Source: CAYOEZ01 sp964402955
GTDB taxonomy: Bacteria; Chloroflexota; DTOL01; DAOUCN01
Direction: 5' to 3'
DNA: 33,570 nucleotides
Assembly: GCA_964402955.1 (NCBI GenBank)
Contig: CAYOEZ010000020.1
Location: 1 to 33,570 of the forward strand
Shown one piece after another: positions 8,935 to 17,381 of this stretch (position 1 is the first letter of the stretch; each line of letters opens with the position of its first letter). The translations under genes and the position numbers were made by a program. The notes under the pieces were generated by a model. That model did no database searches, was not told the origin of the DNA, and was given only the letters and a program-made list of their open reading frames with translations.

Positions 8935-9149
8935 GAAGGGGAGAGCACAAGGTAGCCGCACTCGTATGGGGTGCGGAGCGCCGGCTTGGGGGGCGGTGCA
9001 GGCATCACTTGTTCGTTTTTAACAGAATTATGGAACGGAGACGGGAGCCGTGTGGGCCAGTTGCGCATACCATCTGGTCATCCACGATTTACCGCAGGGG
9101 CTTCGCAGACCATCCACCTTGCGGGTTTGCGGCAAAGAGGATCCCGTGG

Positions 9150-10649
9150 TCACTTGCTTTGTGTTGCCTTCTGCAGAGCAGTCTCAAGGAGGTCAACAAA
9201 GAGCTGCTTCATGTCCGTTCTGAGATCATAGTTGAAGATGTGCATCACGTGTCCATCTGCAAGCGGTATGTGCTCATAGAAATCCTCTTCTCTTTTCAGT
9301 CCAAAAGGCTGCACAGTGGACGATGTAATGCCGTAACTACCAATGATCTTTTTTGGATCCACACCTACGCGGACTGTCAGCAGACAGCCAAGCCAGCGCC
9401 CATAGAGGTCATCATCTCCATCTCTGACAAGGAGTAGGTTGCCGCTTGCGCTACGACTGATTTCGACGTAGCCACCCCCAATCAATTGGCCTCCGGCAAG
9501 GGGAATGCCAGAGTCGCGACGTGGGAAGAACGAGAAATCAATCTGTCCTCCGGTTGGAAGGCTGTAGTGCCTGCCGCTGAATGCATTGCCGTACGCCTTT
9601 ATCTTGCCACTTTGATAGCCCTCGTTGAACTGCTCAACGACTCTATCGAATTCCTGCAGGAGCCGCTGGCATGAGTACTGATATAGCTCGCCTTTGCTTG
9701 CCTGTAGCTCACTAGCCTGCTTTCGGGCGAGTGCTTCAGCTTCTAGCTGCGCTTGGCGCTTCATTGCGATCTCGACTGCATTGGCGATCACATTGGGCTG
9801 TGAGCCGAGAATGCGCAATACATCTTCCCATTCCGGCCTATCTTGAGGTCGCTTACTACACATACGCGAAACCAATTGTGCCAGGTTGGTGCCAACATCT
9901 GGCCTAAGCGTGCGAATGTCCGGGCAGACAGAGAAGAGATGTGCCTTTCGCCATGCTTGCCAATGGTTTTGATCAGATACGAATTGAAGCAATGGATGCT
10001 TCAGCTAGAATCTGATAGTACACGAGCCCAACAGAGTAGACGTCCAGTTTGATCGTATTGGTCTGGTACTCCCATCCTTCCGGTGCCATATATGCGACGT
10101 GTTGAGACCCCTTGAATGTACGGGTACGGGTTTGCTCATCAATCACCTTAGCGATACCAAAATCGGTGACCTCACGCACTTGCCATCGATCAAGATGTTG
10201 TCAGGTTTAATATCACGATGGATGAGATGTTCATTGATCGTCTTGGCTCCCTGTGCAATGTCGACCATCATCTCGCGCGCTCGCTGCATCGGGATCATGG
10301 ACTTCTCGTTCTGGTGCTTGCACAGCAACTGCTGCAACGTGCCACCGGAGGCGAACTCCATTACCAGATAAGGGCCGATCTGGGATGAACCTGTGTGTAC
10401 GTAGAGCACCTGCACGACGTTGGGATCAACGATTTTCGGAGCAAGCTGTATCTCGTTCAGTAGCGCCGTTCGACCTGGTTCGTCTGTGAAGGCGTCCATG
10501 GGAAGAACCTTGACTGCGACAATTCGGCACGAGCGCATCGCAGTTGCACGTTAGACCTCGCCAAGCGAGCCGTGGCCCAAGTAGTCAGTTAGCTTGATTC
10601 GGTCGTCGTCTGGGCCTTCTATCTCAATACCCACCCGTGCGTCTGTCAT
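9150..10649 (-). pseudogene. Bacterial Ser/Thr protein kinase, disrupted by one stop and two frameshifts
   Basis: Conceptual repair gives a protein of about 500 residues starting at the ATG at 10649, which has a GGGAGG ribosome site. The glycine loop reads LGHGSLGEV and is followed at once by TAA (10551-10553), where kinases have Tyr-Arg-Ala. Beyond it come VAVKVL (ATP lysine), the catalytic loop HRDIKPDNILID, a frameshift near 10178, TDFGIAKVID and YMAPEGW (activation segment), a second frameshift near 9995, and the last kinase helices with MCSKRPQDRPEWEDVL. The remaining 180 residues start with a helical, possibly coiled part and form a domain I do not recognise. No membrane segment is seen. 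Three lesions in one gene argue for real decay rather than sequencing error. Base composition is less GC-rich than flanking housekeeping genes. Confidence 0.8.
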
Positions 10650-10802
10650 AGCTAATCCTCCCGATACTTTCTGACCACACCTTCGCATTTTGGACGGCTG
10701 CTAAAGTGATGGGATTCGCACAATCGCGAGCGAAGCTCAGTGCAGGCGGTTCCTATTCCGAGTGCTCGGTTCGCGCGTGTTCCGTAACTCCCGCCATGGT
10801 GG

Positions 10803-11013
10803 TGGATGTTGAGGGGGCAAGGATCTTCTTGAATTCCGCATCGCAACCGGTCTCTGCGAAGGCAGTGCGCCTTGCCTCTCTCCAAAAAGGCGCATGTTCT
10901 TTTCTCACTCTGTCTGTTCTCCCTTACCCCTTATACGCCAAAAACTCCGGCATGATCTGCGCGGTCTTCTTGCGCAGTTCGGCCATCTCGGCGTCGCTGA
11001 GCGAGCTGTAGGG
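10803..11013. repeat. Direct repeat, copy A (tail of a DHDPS-like gene plus 3' flank)
   Basis: This 211 bp stretch matches 12012-12221 in the same orientation. The first 90 bp on the minus strand (11013-10924) encode PYSSLSDAEMAELRKK and end AYKG plus stop, nearly identical to the last 29 residues of the DHDPS-like gene at 12132. The remaining 120 bp are a diverged copy of its 3' flank, sharing TTGAGGGGGCAA and a hairpin. It is fused out of frame to the end of the TIM-barrel gene. The gap between the kinase remnant and that gene (10650-10930) otherwise shows nothing. Confidence 0.8.
10866..10894. terminator. Hairpin in the 3' flank of repeat copy A
   Basis: An 8 bp stem (10866-10873 with 10887-10894) lies about 40 bases past the stop of the minus-strand TIM-barrel gene. 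In repeat copy B the same place (12075-12083 with 12095-12103) keeps a 9 bp stem despite base changes on both arms, which suggests the fold itself is kept. T-rich sequence follows on the plus strand but not on the minus, so its role in ending the minus-strand transcript is uncertain. Confidence 0.4.
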
Positions 11014-11797
11014 CCTGCTCAAACAGAGCGATATCGTCGGCGATCATGTTGGGGTTGTCTTTCGTGAAAACGCCGATACAGGTGGCATCGGTGGACCGGA
11101 GATTCCTGGCCAGGTAGGCGACTGCCTCCTTGGGGTTGTTGCGGCCGGCGGCGAAGATCTTGTAGTGGATGACTGGTTTGCGCAGGTTGCGGATAGTGGC
11201 AATCATCGCGTCGCGAGTTTCGGACAGGAACTGCTCCTCCGTGCCACTGGCGTGCTCAGCGGTCTGCGACCGGTCCGACGGGTTGTAGTATGAGCACATG
11301 TAGAAATCGACGTTGACATTTTGTTCCGCCCACGCAAAGACGGCGGGGGAATGACCGGCCAAACCGGCGGGTAAACCAGCCTTGTGGATTTGCTCGATCG
11401 CGGGCGCCACCAGATCAAGCTGTTTGCTGGCAATCAGGTTGTCCATCTGGCCGCCGTGGATGAACACAGCGTTGGCGCCGCCATAGATAGCCTCATGAAT
11501 GGCGCGGCTGATGCTGGCAAGCTCAGGAGCTGTCTGTGCGATCCACTGAATCGTGCCGCCCTCGTCTCTGTATTCAAGAAGAGTGCGCGTCGTATGGCGG
11601 TCAGTACGACCAAGGAAGGTATTGATGCCGGCCTGCCCTGCCTGGCGCAGTGTTTCTTTGATGCGTGCAGTCGTGTAGTAGCGGCGCATCTCTTCGTCTC
11701 GTTGTGGATTCTGGTGCGAGAAGCCGGCGAAAGGATTGCCGCCTAGAATGAGCCTGCTGACGCTCAGTTTGCCAAGCTTCACGGTGTCAAGCGACAC
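10931..11797 (-). CDS. TIM-barrel protein, aldo/keto-reductase-like, altered C-terminus
   Basis: The 288-residue product opens with VKLGKLSVSRLILGGNPFAG and contains GINTFLGRTDRHTTRTLLEY, IQWIAQTAPE, NAVFIHGGQMDNL and GLPAGLAGHSP. This resembles a family often labelled aldo/keto reductase or hypothetical TIM-barrel protein. I cannot identify a catalytic tetrad, so no reaction is given. The start is GTG at 11797, supported by AGGAGA seven bases upstream. The last 28 residues or so, from about QLAQRRRDGRTAQ, come from the out-of-frame tail of a DHDPS-like gene (repeat copy A). The natural C-terminus has therefore been replaced, but the barrel appears nearly complete and may still be active. A consensus promoter lies about 100 bp upstream. 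Confidence 0.65.
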   Translation of the reverse strand: MSLDTVKLGKLSVSRLILGGNPFAGFSHQNPQRDEEMRRYYTTARIKETLRQAGQAGINTFLGRTDRHTTRTLLEYRDEGGTIQWIAQTAPELASISRAIHEAIYGGANAVFIHGGQMDNLIASKQLDLVAPAIEQIHKAGLPAGLAGHSPAVFAWAEQNVNVDFYMCSYYNPSDRSQTAEHASGTEEQFLSETRDAMIATIRNLRKPVIHYKIFAAGRNNPKEAVAYLARNLRSTDATCIGVFTKDNPNMIADDIALFEQALQLAQRRRDGRTAQEDRADHAGVFGV

Positions 11798-11898
11798 TGT
11801 GCATTCTCCTCAGGCGGGATGTGATGTGTGGCTAGGGGACGTGCAGGTGAATCTCATCGAGATCACCACGGCCACGTTACGGGTCACAGAACGTACTT

Positions 11899-11927
11899 AC
11901 TATAGCCAACCGTCGCTTCGTTGTCAA
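11899..11927 (-). promoter_or_regulatory. Sigma70-type promoter for the TIM-barrel gene
   Basis: On the minus strand TTGACA (11927-11922) and TATAGT (11904-11899) are spaced by 17 bp. It points to the gene starting at 11797, giving a leader of roughly 95 bases. The rest of the 11798-12131 gap holds the 3' flank of repeat copy B. Confidence 0.75.
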
Positions 11928-12011
11928 GGGGTTTGGTCGGGTCGTGCTCCAACGCGCCCGTGTCCCTCCCGCTCCCTGTCTCCCCCCTCCGTATCATCAC
12001 TGTCTCATTTA

Positions 12012-12221
12012 TGGACGTTGAGGGGGCAATGATTATCTTGGAATCAATGTCGTAACCAGAGATAGTAAAGGTAGCGTGCCTTGCCGCTCCCCAGCAAGGC
12101 GCGTGTCTTTTCTGCCAGTATGTGTTTCGTCCTACCCTCTATACGCCAGAAACTCTGGCATGATCTCCGCGGTCTTCTTGCGCAGTTCGGCCATCTCGGC
12201 GTCGCTGATCGAACTGTAGGG
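12012..12221. repeat. Direct repeat, copy B (3' end of the DHDPS-like gene)
   Basis: The partner of 10803-11013. Here the 90 coding bases (12221-12132) are in frame with the rest of the DHDPS-like gene, so this is the parental arrangement. The coding parts differ at only a few positions, while the flanks have diverged much more. Confidence 0.8.
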
Positions 12222-12650
12222 CTTGCGCAGGCGGCGCGTGCCGGGCAGCCAGCCGCCCATTTCCACGAACGGCTTGTCGAGCGCGGGGTCAAGGTAGCCC
12301 TTGGCGATCAGCGGCTTGATGGCTTCGGCATGCCAGCGGGTCAGGCGTTTCATGATGGCGACGGCCTCGGCGTAGCGGCCGTCGACGCACATCTGGTAGT
12401 AGTTCTTGAAGAAGGTCGGGTTCATCATCGTCCAGGACGTGTACATGCCCTTGCAGCCAAGCTGGTGCGCCAGGGCGAAGAGGTTTTCGCCGACGAAGTG
12501 ATTGAGCTCGGGCGCACGGCTCTGTAGTTCGATGTAGTTGTTGAACGGCATGGCGGCCTTGCTGCCGATCATGGTGGGAACCCTGGACATCACGCGCAGA
12601 TAGTCATCGGCCCATTGGGCCAGATCATCAGTCATTGTCGCTGTCTCCAC
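12132..12650 (-). pseudogene. Dihydrodipicolinate-synthase-like protein, N-terminally truncated
   Basis: The 172 residues correspond to the C-terminal half of DapA/N-acetylneuraminate lyase superfamily proteins (usually about 300). MIGSKAAMPFNN aligns with the segment that carries the Schiff-base lysine (GIKEA in E. coli DapA), and HFVGENLFALAHQLGCKGMY with the following strand-helix. The first 130 or so residues, including the Tyr of the catalytic triad, are absent. Only 58 bp separate this frame from the murJ stop, so the lost part is not nearby. The frame begins with GTG at 12650; an ATG at 12635 is the alternative. A half-barrel is unlikely to fold, so I call it a pseudogene, though its frame is undamaged. 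Confidence 0.65.
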
Positions 12651-12708
12651 CTTCCAGAGACAGCAAGTATCTCACAAACCTGTCACTTTGGCAAGTGAGG
12701 TTGTAGTA

Positions 12709-14250
12709 CTAGCGCCGCCGCAACAAAGGACCGAGAATGGTCTGCACTTCGCTCATACGCAGGAGCAAAGCCGTGGCGAGGAATGCTATCCCGCCGCCGA
12801 TACCCGCTGCGAGTACAAGTGTGGCATTGGCGATGAGGCCTTCTGTTCCCAGGCGCGGCCCGGCCAGCAGGACAATAGCTTCCATGCCGCCGGCCATCAC
12901 CGCGCAGGCAAGCAGTGTGCGCCCGATGGTGCGGCCAACATCCAGACCTTGCAATCCGCCCGTCTTGCGCCAGAGGAGCAGGAAAATGATGACGGCGTGC
13001 GCTATCCACTGCGCCGAGTTGGCCAGCACCAGGCCGGCCATCCCCAGCCGCCCGATCAACGACAGAGCGACAACGAGATAGACGCCCGTCGACATAATGC
13101 CGACGAGCACCGGCGTGGCGGTATCCTTGCGCGCGTAGAACGAAAAGATGAGCATCTGATCGATGGCCGCCGCGGGCAGACCGGGCAGATAGAGCAGCAG
13201 CGCCAACGATGTCAACGCCGTGTCTTCAGCGCCAAACGCCCCGTGCTGAAACAGAACGGCAACAATCGGGCGCGCCAGCATGGCCAGCCCGACGGCCGCA
13301 GGCAAGATCAAGAAGCTAATCAAGCGCAGACCGGTGCCGAGCGTCTGCCGGAACAGCGCAGGATCGCCGGCGCGTTGCGCCAGCAACGGCAGCGATGCTC
13401 CGGCGATGGCTGTCGGAATGAGGCCCAGAGGAAACTGGATCAGCCGGGTCGCAAACTGCATCGCCGAGATGCTACCCTCGGGCGTGCGTGAGGCAAGGTT
13501 GCGGTCGATGAACACCTGCACACCGGAGACGACGAAGCCAGCCGCCACTGGTGCGTAGAGCATCAGGATGCGGCGCAGGTCGGGATCGTGCAGATCGATG
13601 GCGAAGGCATAGCGCATGCGCTGGCGGATAAGCGGCGGCAATTGGAACAACACCTGGGCGATTGCGCCCATCAGCATGCCCAACGCCAGGCTGCCCACGC
13701 CGAGCTGCTTGTGGAAGAGCACAGCCATGAGGATAATGCAGCCATTGAAGAGAGCAGAGCAGAAGGCGGGGAAAACGAAATCCTGCAGCGAGTAGAGCAA
13801 CGCCGTCAGCACTGCCGAACTGCCCAGGAAGACGACAGCCAGCAAGGTGATGCGCGTCAAGCCTGTCGCCAACTGCTGCAAGTCCGGCGAGAAACCCGGC
13901 CCGGCCAGCCGCACAACGAGCGGCGCGGCTACCACCAGCAGCAGCACGACCAGCGCCAGGACAATGATCGCCATGTTGATGACCAGGCTCGCCAGCCGCC
14001 ACAGCCGCGCGCGATCCTTCTCGCCGGCGTAGGTCGCAAACACAGGCACCAACGCCGACGACACTGCACCCTGGATGAGCAGATCGTAGAAGACCTGCGA
14101 GATATTGGATGCAACGAAGAACGCGTCGGTGCCGCCGCTGCGGCCAAAGAGGCCGGCGGTGATCTGGTCACGGACCAGGCCAAGCAGCCGGCTCGTGACA
14201 TTGCCCAGAGCGATGATACCAGCCGAGCGAGCAATACGATCTTTAGCCAT
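12709..14250 (-). CDS. murJ: MurJ (MviN) lipid II flippase
   Basis: A 513-residue, very hydrophobic protein with the length and helix pattern of a 14-helix MOP-superfamily flippase. The N-terminus carries the MurJ signature GNVTSRLLGLVRDQITAGLFG in which the arginines line the central cavity, followed by TDAFFVASNISQVFYDL and later RTPEGSISAMQFATRLIQFP. MurJ moves lipid II across the cytoplasmic membrane for peptidoglycan synthesis, which fits with MurT-GatD elsewhere in the window. The ATG follows directly on the TAG of the degenerate oxidoreductase upstream (14251-14253), so the gene probably depends on transcription from that remnant's old promoter. Gene intact, confidence high. Confidence 0.93.
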   Translation of the reverse strand: MAKDRIARSAGIIALGNVTSRLLGLVRDQITAGLFGRSGGTDAFFVASNISQVFYDLLIQGAVSSALVPVFATYAGEKDRARLWRLASLVINMAIIVLALVVLLLVVAAPLVVRLAGPGFSPDLQQLATGLTRITLLAVVFLGSSAVLTALLYSLQDFVFPAFCSALFNGCIILMAVLFHKQLGVGSLALGMLMGAIAQVLFQLPPLIRQRMRYAFAIDLHDPDLRRILMLYAPVAAGFVVSGVQVFIDRNLASRTPEGSISAMQFATRLIQFPLGLIPTAIAGASLPLLAQRAGDPALFRQTLGTGLRLISFLILPAAVGLAMLARPIVAVLFQHGAFGAEDTALTSLALLLYLPGLPAAAIDQMLIFSFYARKDTATPVLVGIMSTGVYLVVALSLIGRLGMAGLVLANSAQWIAHAVIIFLLLWRKTGGLQGLDVGRTIGRTLLACAVMAGGMEAIVLLAGPRLGTEGLIANATLVLAAGIGGGIAFLATALLLRMSEVQTILGPLLRRR

Positions 14251-14691
14251 CTACGGAGTACTCGTTACAAAGGGCTTCTTATCGCGCTGGCACAACATCT
14301 GGATGACATTGCGCCCCGACATCGCAGACAGCGCAACCATACCGCCGGGCTCTACCCATTGCCCGGCCATGTAGAAGTTGTGCAGGCCAGGCAGCGTCTT
14401 GCTCATGCCCAGCAATAGGAGCAGCATCATCTCGCTATGGTTGACGACTGGCTGCCCCTGCGCGGCTCCCAGTTCCTCCCACATTCTGTGATACGGCTGG
14501 CCTTTAGCAGTGCCGAGCAGGTAATGAATACAGCCATCGAACACGTCGTCCTTGCGCTCTCAGGCCGTGCATAGCCCGCCGCGCAGCGTGTGCAGATCAA
14601 AGATCTTCGTCTGGTAGCCGTTCATTTGCACGTAGCCGTCTACCGCCAGCCCGGCAATACTCGCGCCAGTAATGATGATGGATGTGCCCAT
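14251..14691 (-). pseudogene. Phytoene-desaturase-like FAD oxidoreductase, internally deleted
   Basis: From the ATG at 14691 the minus strand reads IIITGASIAGLAVDGYVQMN (Rossmann FAD-binding motif) and LRGGLCTA, then TGA at 14562-14560. The same frame continues with ERKDDVFDGCIHYLLG, so the stop replaces the Trp usually found after GGLCTA (TGG to TGA). At about VVNHSEMMLL the sequence jumps to GMSKTLPGLHNFYMAGQWV and MSGRNVIQMLC, the extreme C-terminus. Around 350-400 residues of a protein normally near 500 are missing. Such CrtI-like proteins act on carotenoids or related lipids, but this copy cannot function. Confidence 0.8.
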
Positions 14692-14766
14692 GTGCTGTCC
14701 TTTGTGTGTGACAGAGAGGATGGCAAGAAAGCTTCCGAAGTCCATGTGACCTTGGACGCTCGGCGG

Positions 14767-15324
14767 CTAGCGTGGCTGGCCGTACACCTGCAGGATATTC
14801 TCGATCAGCGTGGTCGTGGAGTGGCCGGAGCTATACGGCAAGACGACGACCTTGCCCCCGTAGCCTTGTACGACGCGCATCTCTGGAGCGATCTTCTGCC
14901 CGATCGGCAGCGCATTCGGCCTGTACTCGGCGCCCGTCCCTGCCCCCTGCTCCTTGCTCTCGGCGACCTTGTAGTCGCCGCCCTTGACGTAGATGTCAGG
15001 TTTGAGCGCAGCAACCAGGTTCTCGGCAGTCGCCTCGCCAAAAACAACGACGAAATCGACACACTGCAGAGCCGCCAGCAGCTCGGCGCGCTCGGCCTCG
15101 GGAACGAGCGGGCGCGGCGGGCCTTTGATGGCGCGTACCGAGACGTCGCTGTTCAGACCAACCACCAGAACGTCGCCCAGAGAGCGCGCCGTCTGCAAAT
15201 AACCCACGTGACCAATGTGCAGAAGCTCAAAGCAGCCATTGGTAAACACAATGCACTTGCCGCTCGCGCGCATCTTGTCTACGACACGCAACAGCCCTTC
15301 CAGATTCTTGACCTTGCTCGTCAT
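14767..15324 (-). CDS. RfaE2/HldE-type nucleotidyltransferase
   Basis: The 185-residue product has the cytidylyltransferase-fold motif FTNGCFELLHIGHVGYL (HIGH-type nucleotide site), NSDVSVRAIKGPPRPLVPEAERAE, and DIYVKGGDY, as in the C-terminal domain of HldE (RfaE2), which adenylylates heptose-1-phosphate. The true sugar here is not known. Between KGGDY and YGGKVVVLPYSSGHSTT there are about 30 extra residues whose DNA contains a G/A-rich phrase like the dispersed repeats in this window. The start at 15324 was chosen because GGAGGG precedes it and the family's N-terminus fits. Next gene upstream on this strand is rsmE, about 230 bp away, so it is probably a separate unit. Confidence 0.8.
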   Translation of the reverse strand: MTSKVKNLEGLLRVVDKMRASGKCIVFTNGCFELLHIGHVGYLQTARSLGDVLVVGLNSDVSVRAIKGPPRPLVPEAERAELLAALQCVDFVVVFGEATAENLVAALKPDIYVKGGDYKVAESKEQGAGTGAEYRPNALPIGQKIAPEMRVVQGYGGKVVVLPYSSGHSTTTLIENILQVYGQPR

Positions 15325-15386
15325 ATCCCTCCGCCCACCGTTTCCGACCGCCCCGCAGCGCTTCACCCCTCCCCGTAGAGCAGGTT

Positions 15387-15497
15387 TCTTACCGGCCGGG
15401 TTGCTTTCCCATGCCCTGGCGGTTCACTCTTCCCCATCTGCGGGTGTCTTACCCGCCGGATTGCTTTCCCATCCCATTGGCGGGTAAGAAACCCGCC
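15387..15497. repeat. Intergenic short direct repeats and hairpin
   Basis: Two 29 bp units (15387-15415 and 15447-15475) differ at only three bases and share TTGCTTTCCCAT. A 7 bp hairpin (15479-15485 with 15491-15497) follows and repeats the GCGGGT/ACCCGC theme. The 15325-15553 gap contains no gene. The arrangement looks like a small dispersed repeat cluster. Confidence 0.6.
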
Positions 15498-15553
15498 CTA
15501 CCGGATGCCAAAATCCGTGCTTCCGTGCCATCCGCGCCTTCATCCGTGAACAG

Positions 15554-16363
15554 CTAACCCATATCCCCGAACTCGTGCAGGATGATCGTCGCTGCTACGA
15601 GACCGGCCGTGTCGGCGCGCAGAATGCGCGGGCCAAGCGTCACGGGAATTGCGTTGTACTGGCGGGCGATAGCAATCTCGCTGGCCGTGAAGCCGCCTTC
15701 GGGGCCGATGAAGATGCTGACGGCAAAGGGGCGATGCGGAGCAGGCGCCGCCTCCCTCTTTGGCTTGATCCTGGTCGTGGACGCGACGGGAGGAGGAACA
15801 ACAGTCGTATTGGACACGAGGACCGAACGCACTGTTGTTGCGCCCTCTTCTTCCCAGGGTATGAGGGTCAGAACACGACCATTGCAGGATTCGAGAGCAT
15901 TGGCAAGCAGCGACACAGGTCGCATCACCGGCAGCTTGCTCCGATGTGATTGCTCGGCCGCTTCAGTGATCACGCTCTGCCAGCGGCGAAACCGATCGGA
16001 GGCCTTATCCACATCGCCGACAATGCAGCGCTCGCTGAGGACAGGCACGAACTCGACGACACCCACCTCGGTGCATTTTTCCAGCACCAGCTCGAAGTGG
16101 TCACCCTTGAGCAGGCTCTGGTAGAGGGTGATCTTGGTACGCGGCTCAGCAGTCCCCAGCGTCTTGCGACACACTTTCGCCCGCGCCGACTGCTCATCAA
16201 TAGACACCAGCTCCGCCTCGGATTCCCACCCGGAGTTGTCCAGAAAAACAACGTGCTCACCCGGGTGCAGCCTTAGAACTCTGCGCATCTGGTGCACAAG
16301 GGCTCCACTGACCGTCACGTCGCCGCCGGCCAGCCACTCAGATGGGACAAAGAAGCGATGCAT
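15554..16363 (-). CDS. rsmE: RsmE, 16S rRNA m3U1498 methyltransferase
   Basis: RsmE uses SAM to methylate N3 of U1498 in 16S rRNA in the assembled small subunit. The 269-residue product shows the N-terminal PUA-like part (HQMRRVLRLHPGEHVVFLDN), the linker LVLEKCTEVGVVEFVPVLSERC, and the SPOUT trefoil-knot motifs FIGPEGGFTASEI and LGPRILRADTAGL. It is a little longer than usual because of about 35 Ala/Pro/Val-rich residues inserted before the knot (around positions 190-220). The start at MHRFFVP is the family's N-terminus. prmA lies 53 bp upstream and dnaJ before that, a common order and probably one transcript. Confidence 0.93.
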   Translation of the reverse strand: MHRFFVPSEWLAGGDVTVSGALVHQMRRVLRLHPGEHVVFLDNSGWESEAELVSIDEQSARAKVCRKTLGTAEPRTKITLYQSLLKGDHFELVLEKCTEVGVVEFVPVLSERCIVGDVDKASDRFRRWQSVITEAAEQSHRSKLPVMRPVSLLANALESCNGRVLTLIPWEEEGATTVRSVLVSNTTVVPPPVASTTRIKPKREAAPAPHRPFAVSIFIGPEGGFTASEIAIARQYNAIPVTLGPRILRADTAGLVAATIILHEFGDMG

Positions 16364-16416
16364 CGTTGCCCTCTCAATATAGGGCAGGCGCCCTGCCCGC
16401 CGGTCCAACGAGAGAA

Positions 16417-17319
16417 CTACTCTTTGATCCAGGTCAAAGCAAGCCAGTCGCCATCCACATCGCGTTGCGCGAGCTTAAGGTCGGCCTTTGTCAGGCTATC
16501 AAGAACCATCTGCTCGCGCTCAACAATAATGCCCGAGGCAATGAGCAGACTGCCTGCATGCATGGTCCGGGCAAGCGGTACAGCCAGTTCAGCAATCACG
16601 CGCGCGATAATATTCGCCACAACGACGTGATACTGTGCGGGGCGGGCCAGCGGCACACTGCCCAGCTCGATGGCGATAACATTGCCCAGCCGGTTCAGGG
16701 CGACGTTGGCCTGGGCCGCTTCCACCGCCAGCGGGTCAATGTCCACTCCCAGCACCTGCGCCGCGCCCAGGCGGGCTGCAGCCAGCGAGAGAATCGCCGA
16801 TCCCGCGCCGACATCGAGCACAGACATGCCCGGCTCAATCAGGTCCTCCAGACGCTGCATGCACATGCGGGTCGTCGGGTGCAGGCCGGTGCCGAAAGCC
16901 ATGCCGGGATCGAGGCGCAACACCAGGTCGTCTGCTAGCGGCTCGTACTCGCGCCAGGTGGGCACGACAACCAGCCGCCGGCTCAGACGCAGCACGTGAT
17001 AGTGTTCTTTCCAGGCGTTGGCCCAATCTTCTTCGGCGACGCGGCGAACCGTCAGCAGCTCGACCGGGCGCAAGAAGCTCAGATGGTCAAGCGCGCAGCG
17101 CAGCCGCTCCACCTTCTCACCCGCCTGGTCATCGACAGCAATGTAGCCTTTGACCAGCACCGGCTGGTCCAGGTTATAGGCGAAGCCGTCGCCGTCCGCA
17201 GCCGGCGTAACATCTTCATCGATGGCGACTCCGTTGTTGTAGACATACTCGGCAAAGGTGGCGCTGACTGCCTCAGCCGCCTCACGGTCCGACCGCACAC
17301 TCACTTCCAACCAATACAT
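16417..17319 (-). CDS. prmA: PrmA, ribosomal protein L11 methyltransferase
   Basis: PrmA methylates ribosomal protein L11 with SAM. The 300-residue product begins MYWLEVSV as typical for PrmA, has the conserved WANAWKEHYHVLRLSRRLVV linker, DPGMAFGTGLHPTTRMC, the SAM motif VLDVGAGSAILSLAAARLGA, the acidic VDIDPLAVEAA, and VVANIIARVI. All catalytic-core motifs are present. It is 62 bp downstream of dnaJ. No good ribosome site precedes the ATG at 17319, so translation may be modest or depend on upstream ribosomes. Confidence 0.94.
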   Translation of the reverse strand: MYWLEVSVRSDREAAEAVSATFAEYVYNNGVAIDEDVTPAADGDGFAYNLDQPVLVKGYIAVDDQAGEKVERLRCALDHLSFLRPVELLTVRRVAEEDWANAWKEHYHVLRLSRRLVVVPTWREYEPLADDLVLRLDPGMAFGTGLHPTTRMCMQRLEDLIEPGMSVLDVGAGSAILSLAAARLGAAQVLGVDIDPLAVEAAQANVALNRLGNVIAIELGSVPLARPAQYHVVVANIIARVIAELAVPLARTMHAGSLLIASGIIVEREQMVLDSLTKADLKLAQRDVDGDWLALTWIKE

Positions 17320-17381
17320 ATCTTATGTCAATCCGCTTGATGGGCACGCTCGCGCCCGCCTGCCACAACGAATTGATCCCC

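Noticed and set aside
12688..14418. Long plus-strand frames opposite murJ
   Set aside because: They are Gln/Arg/His-rich antisense shadows of a high-GC gene with no domain.
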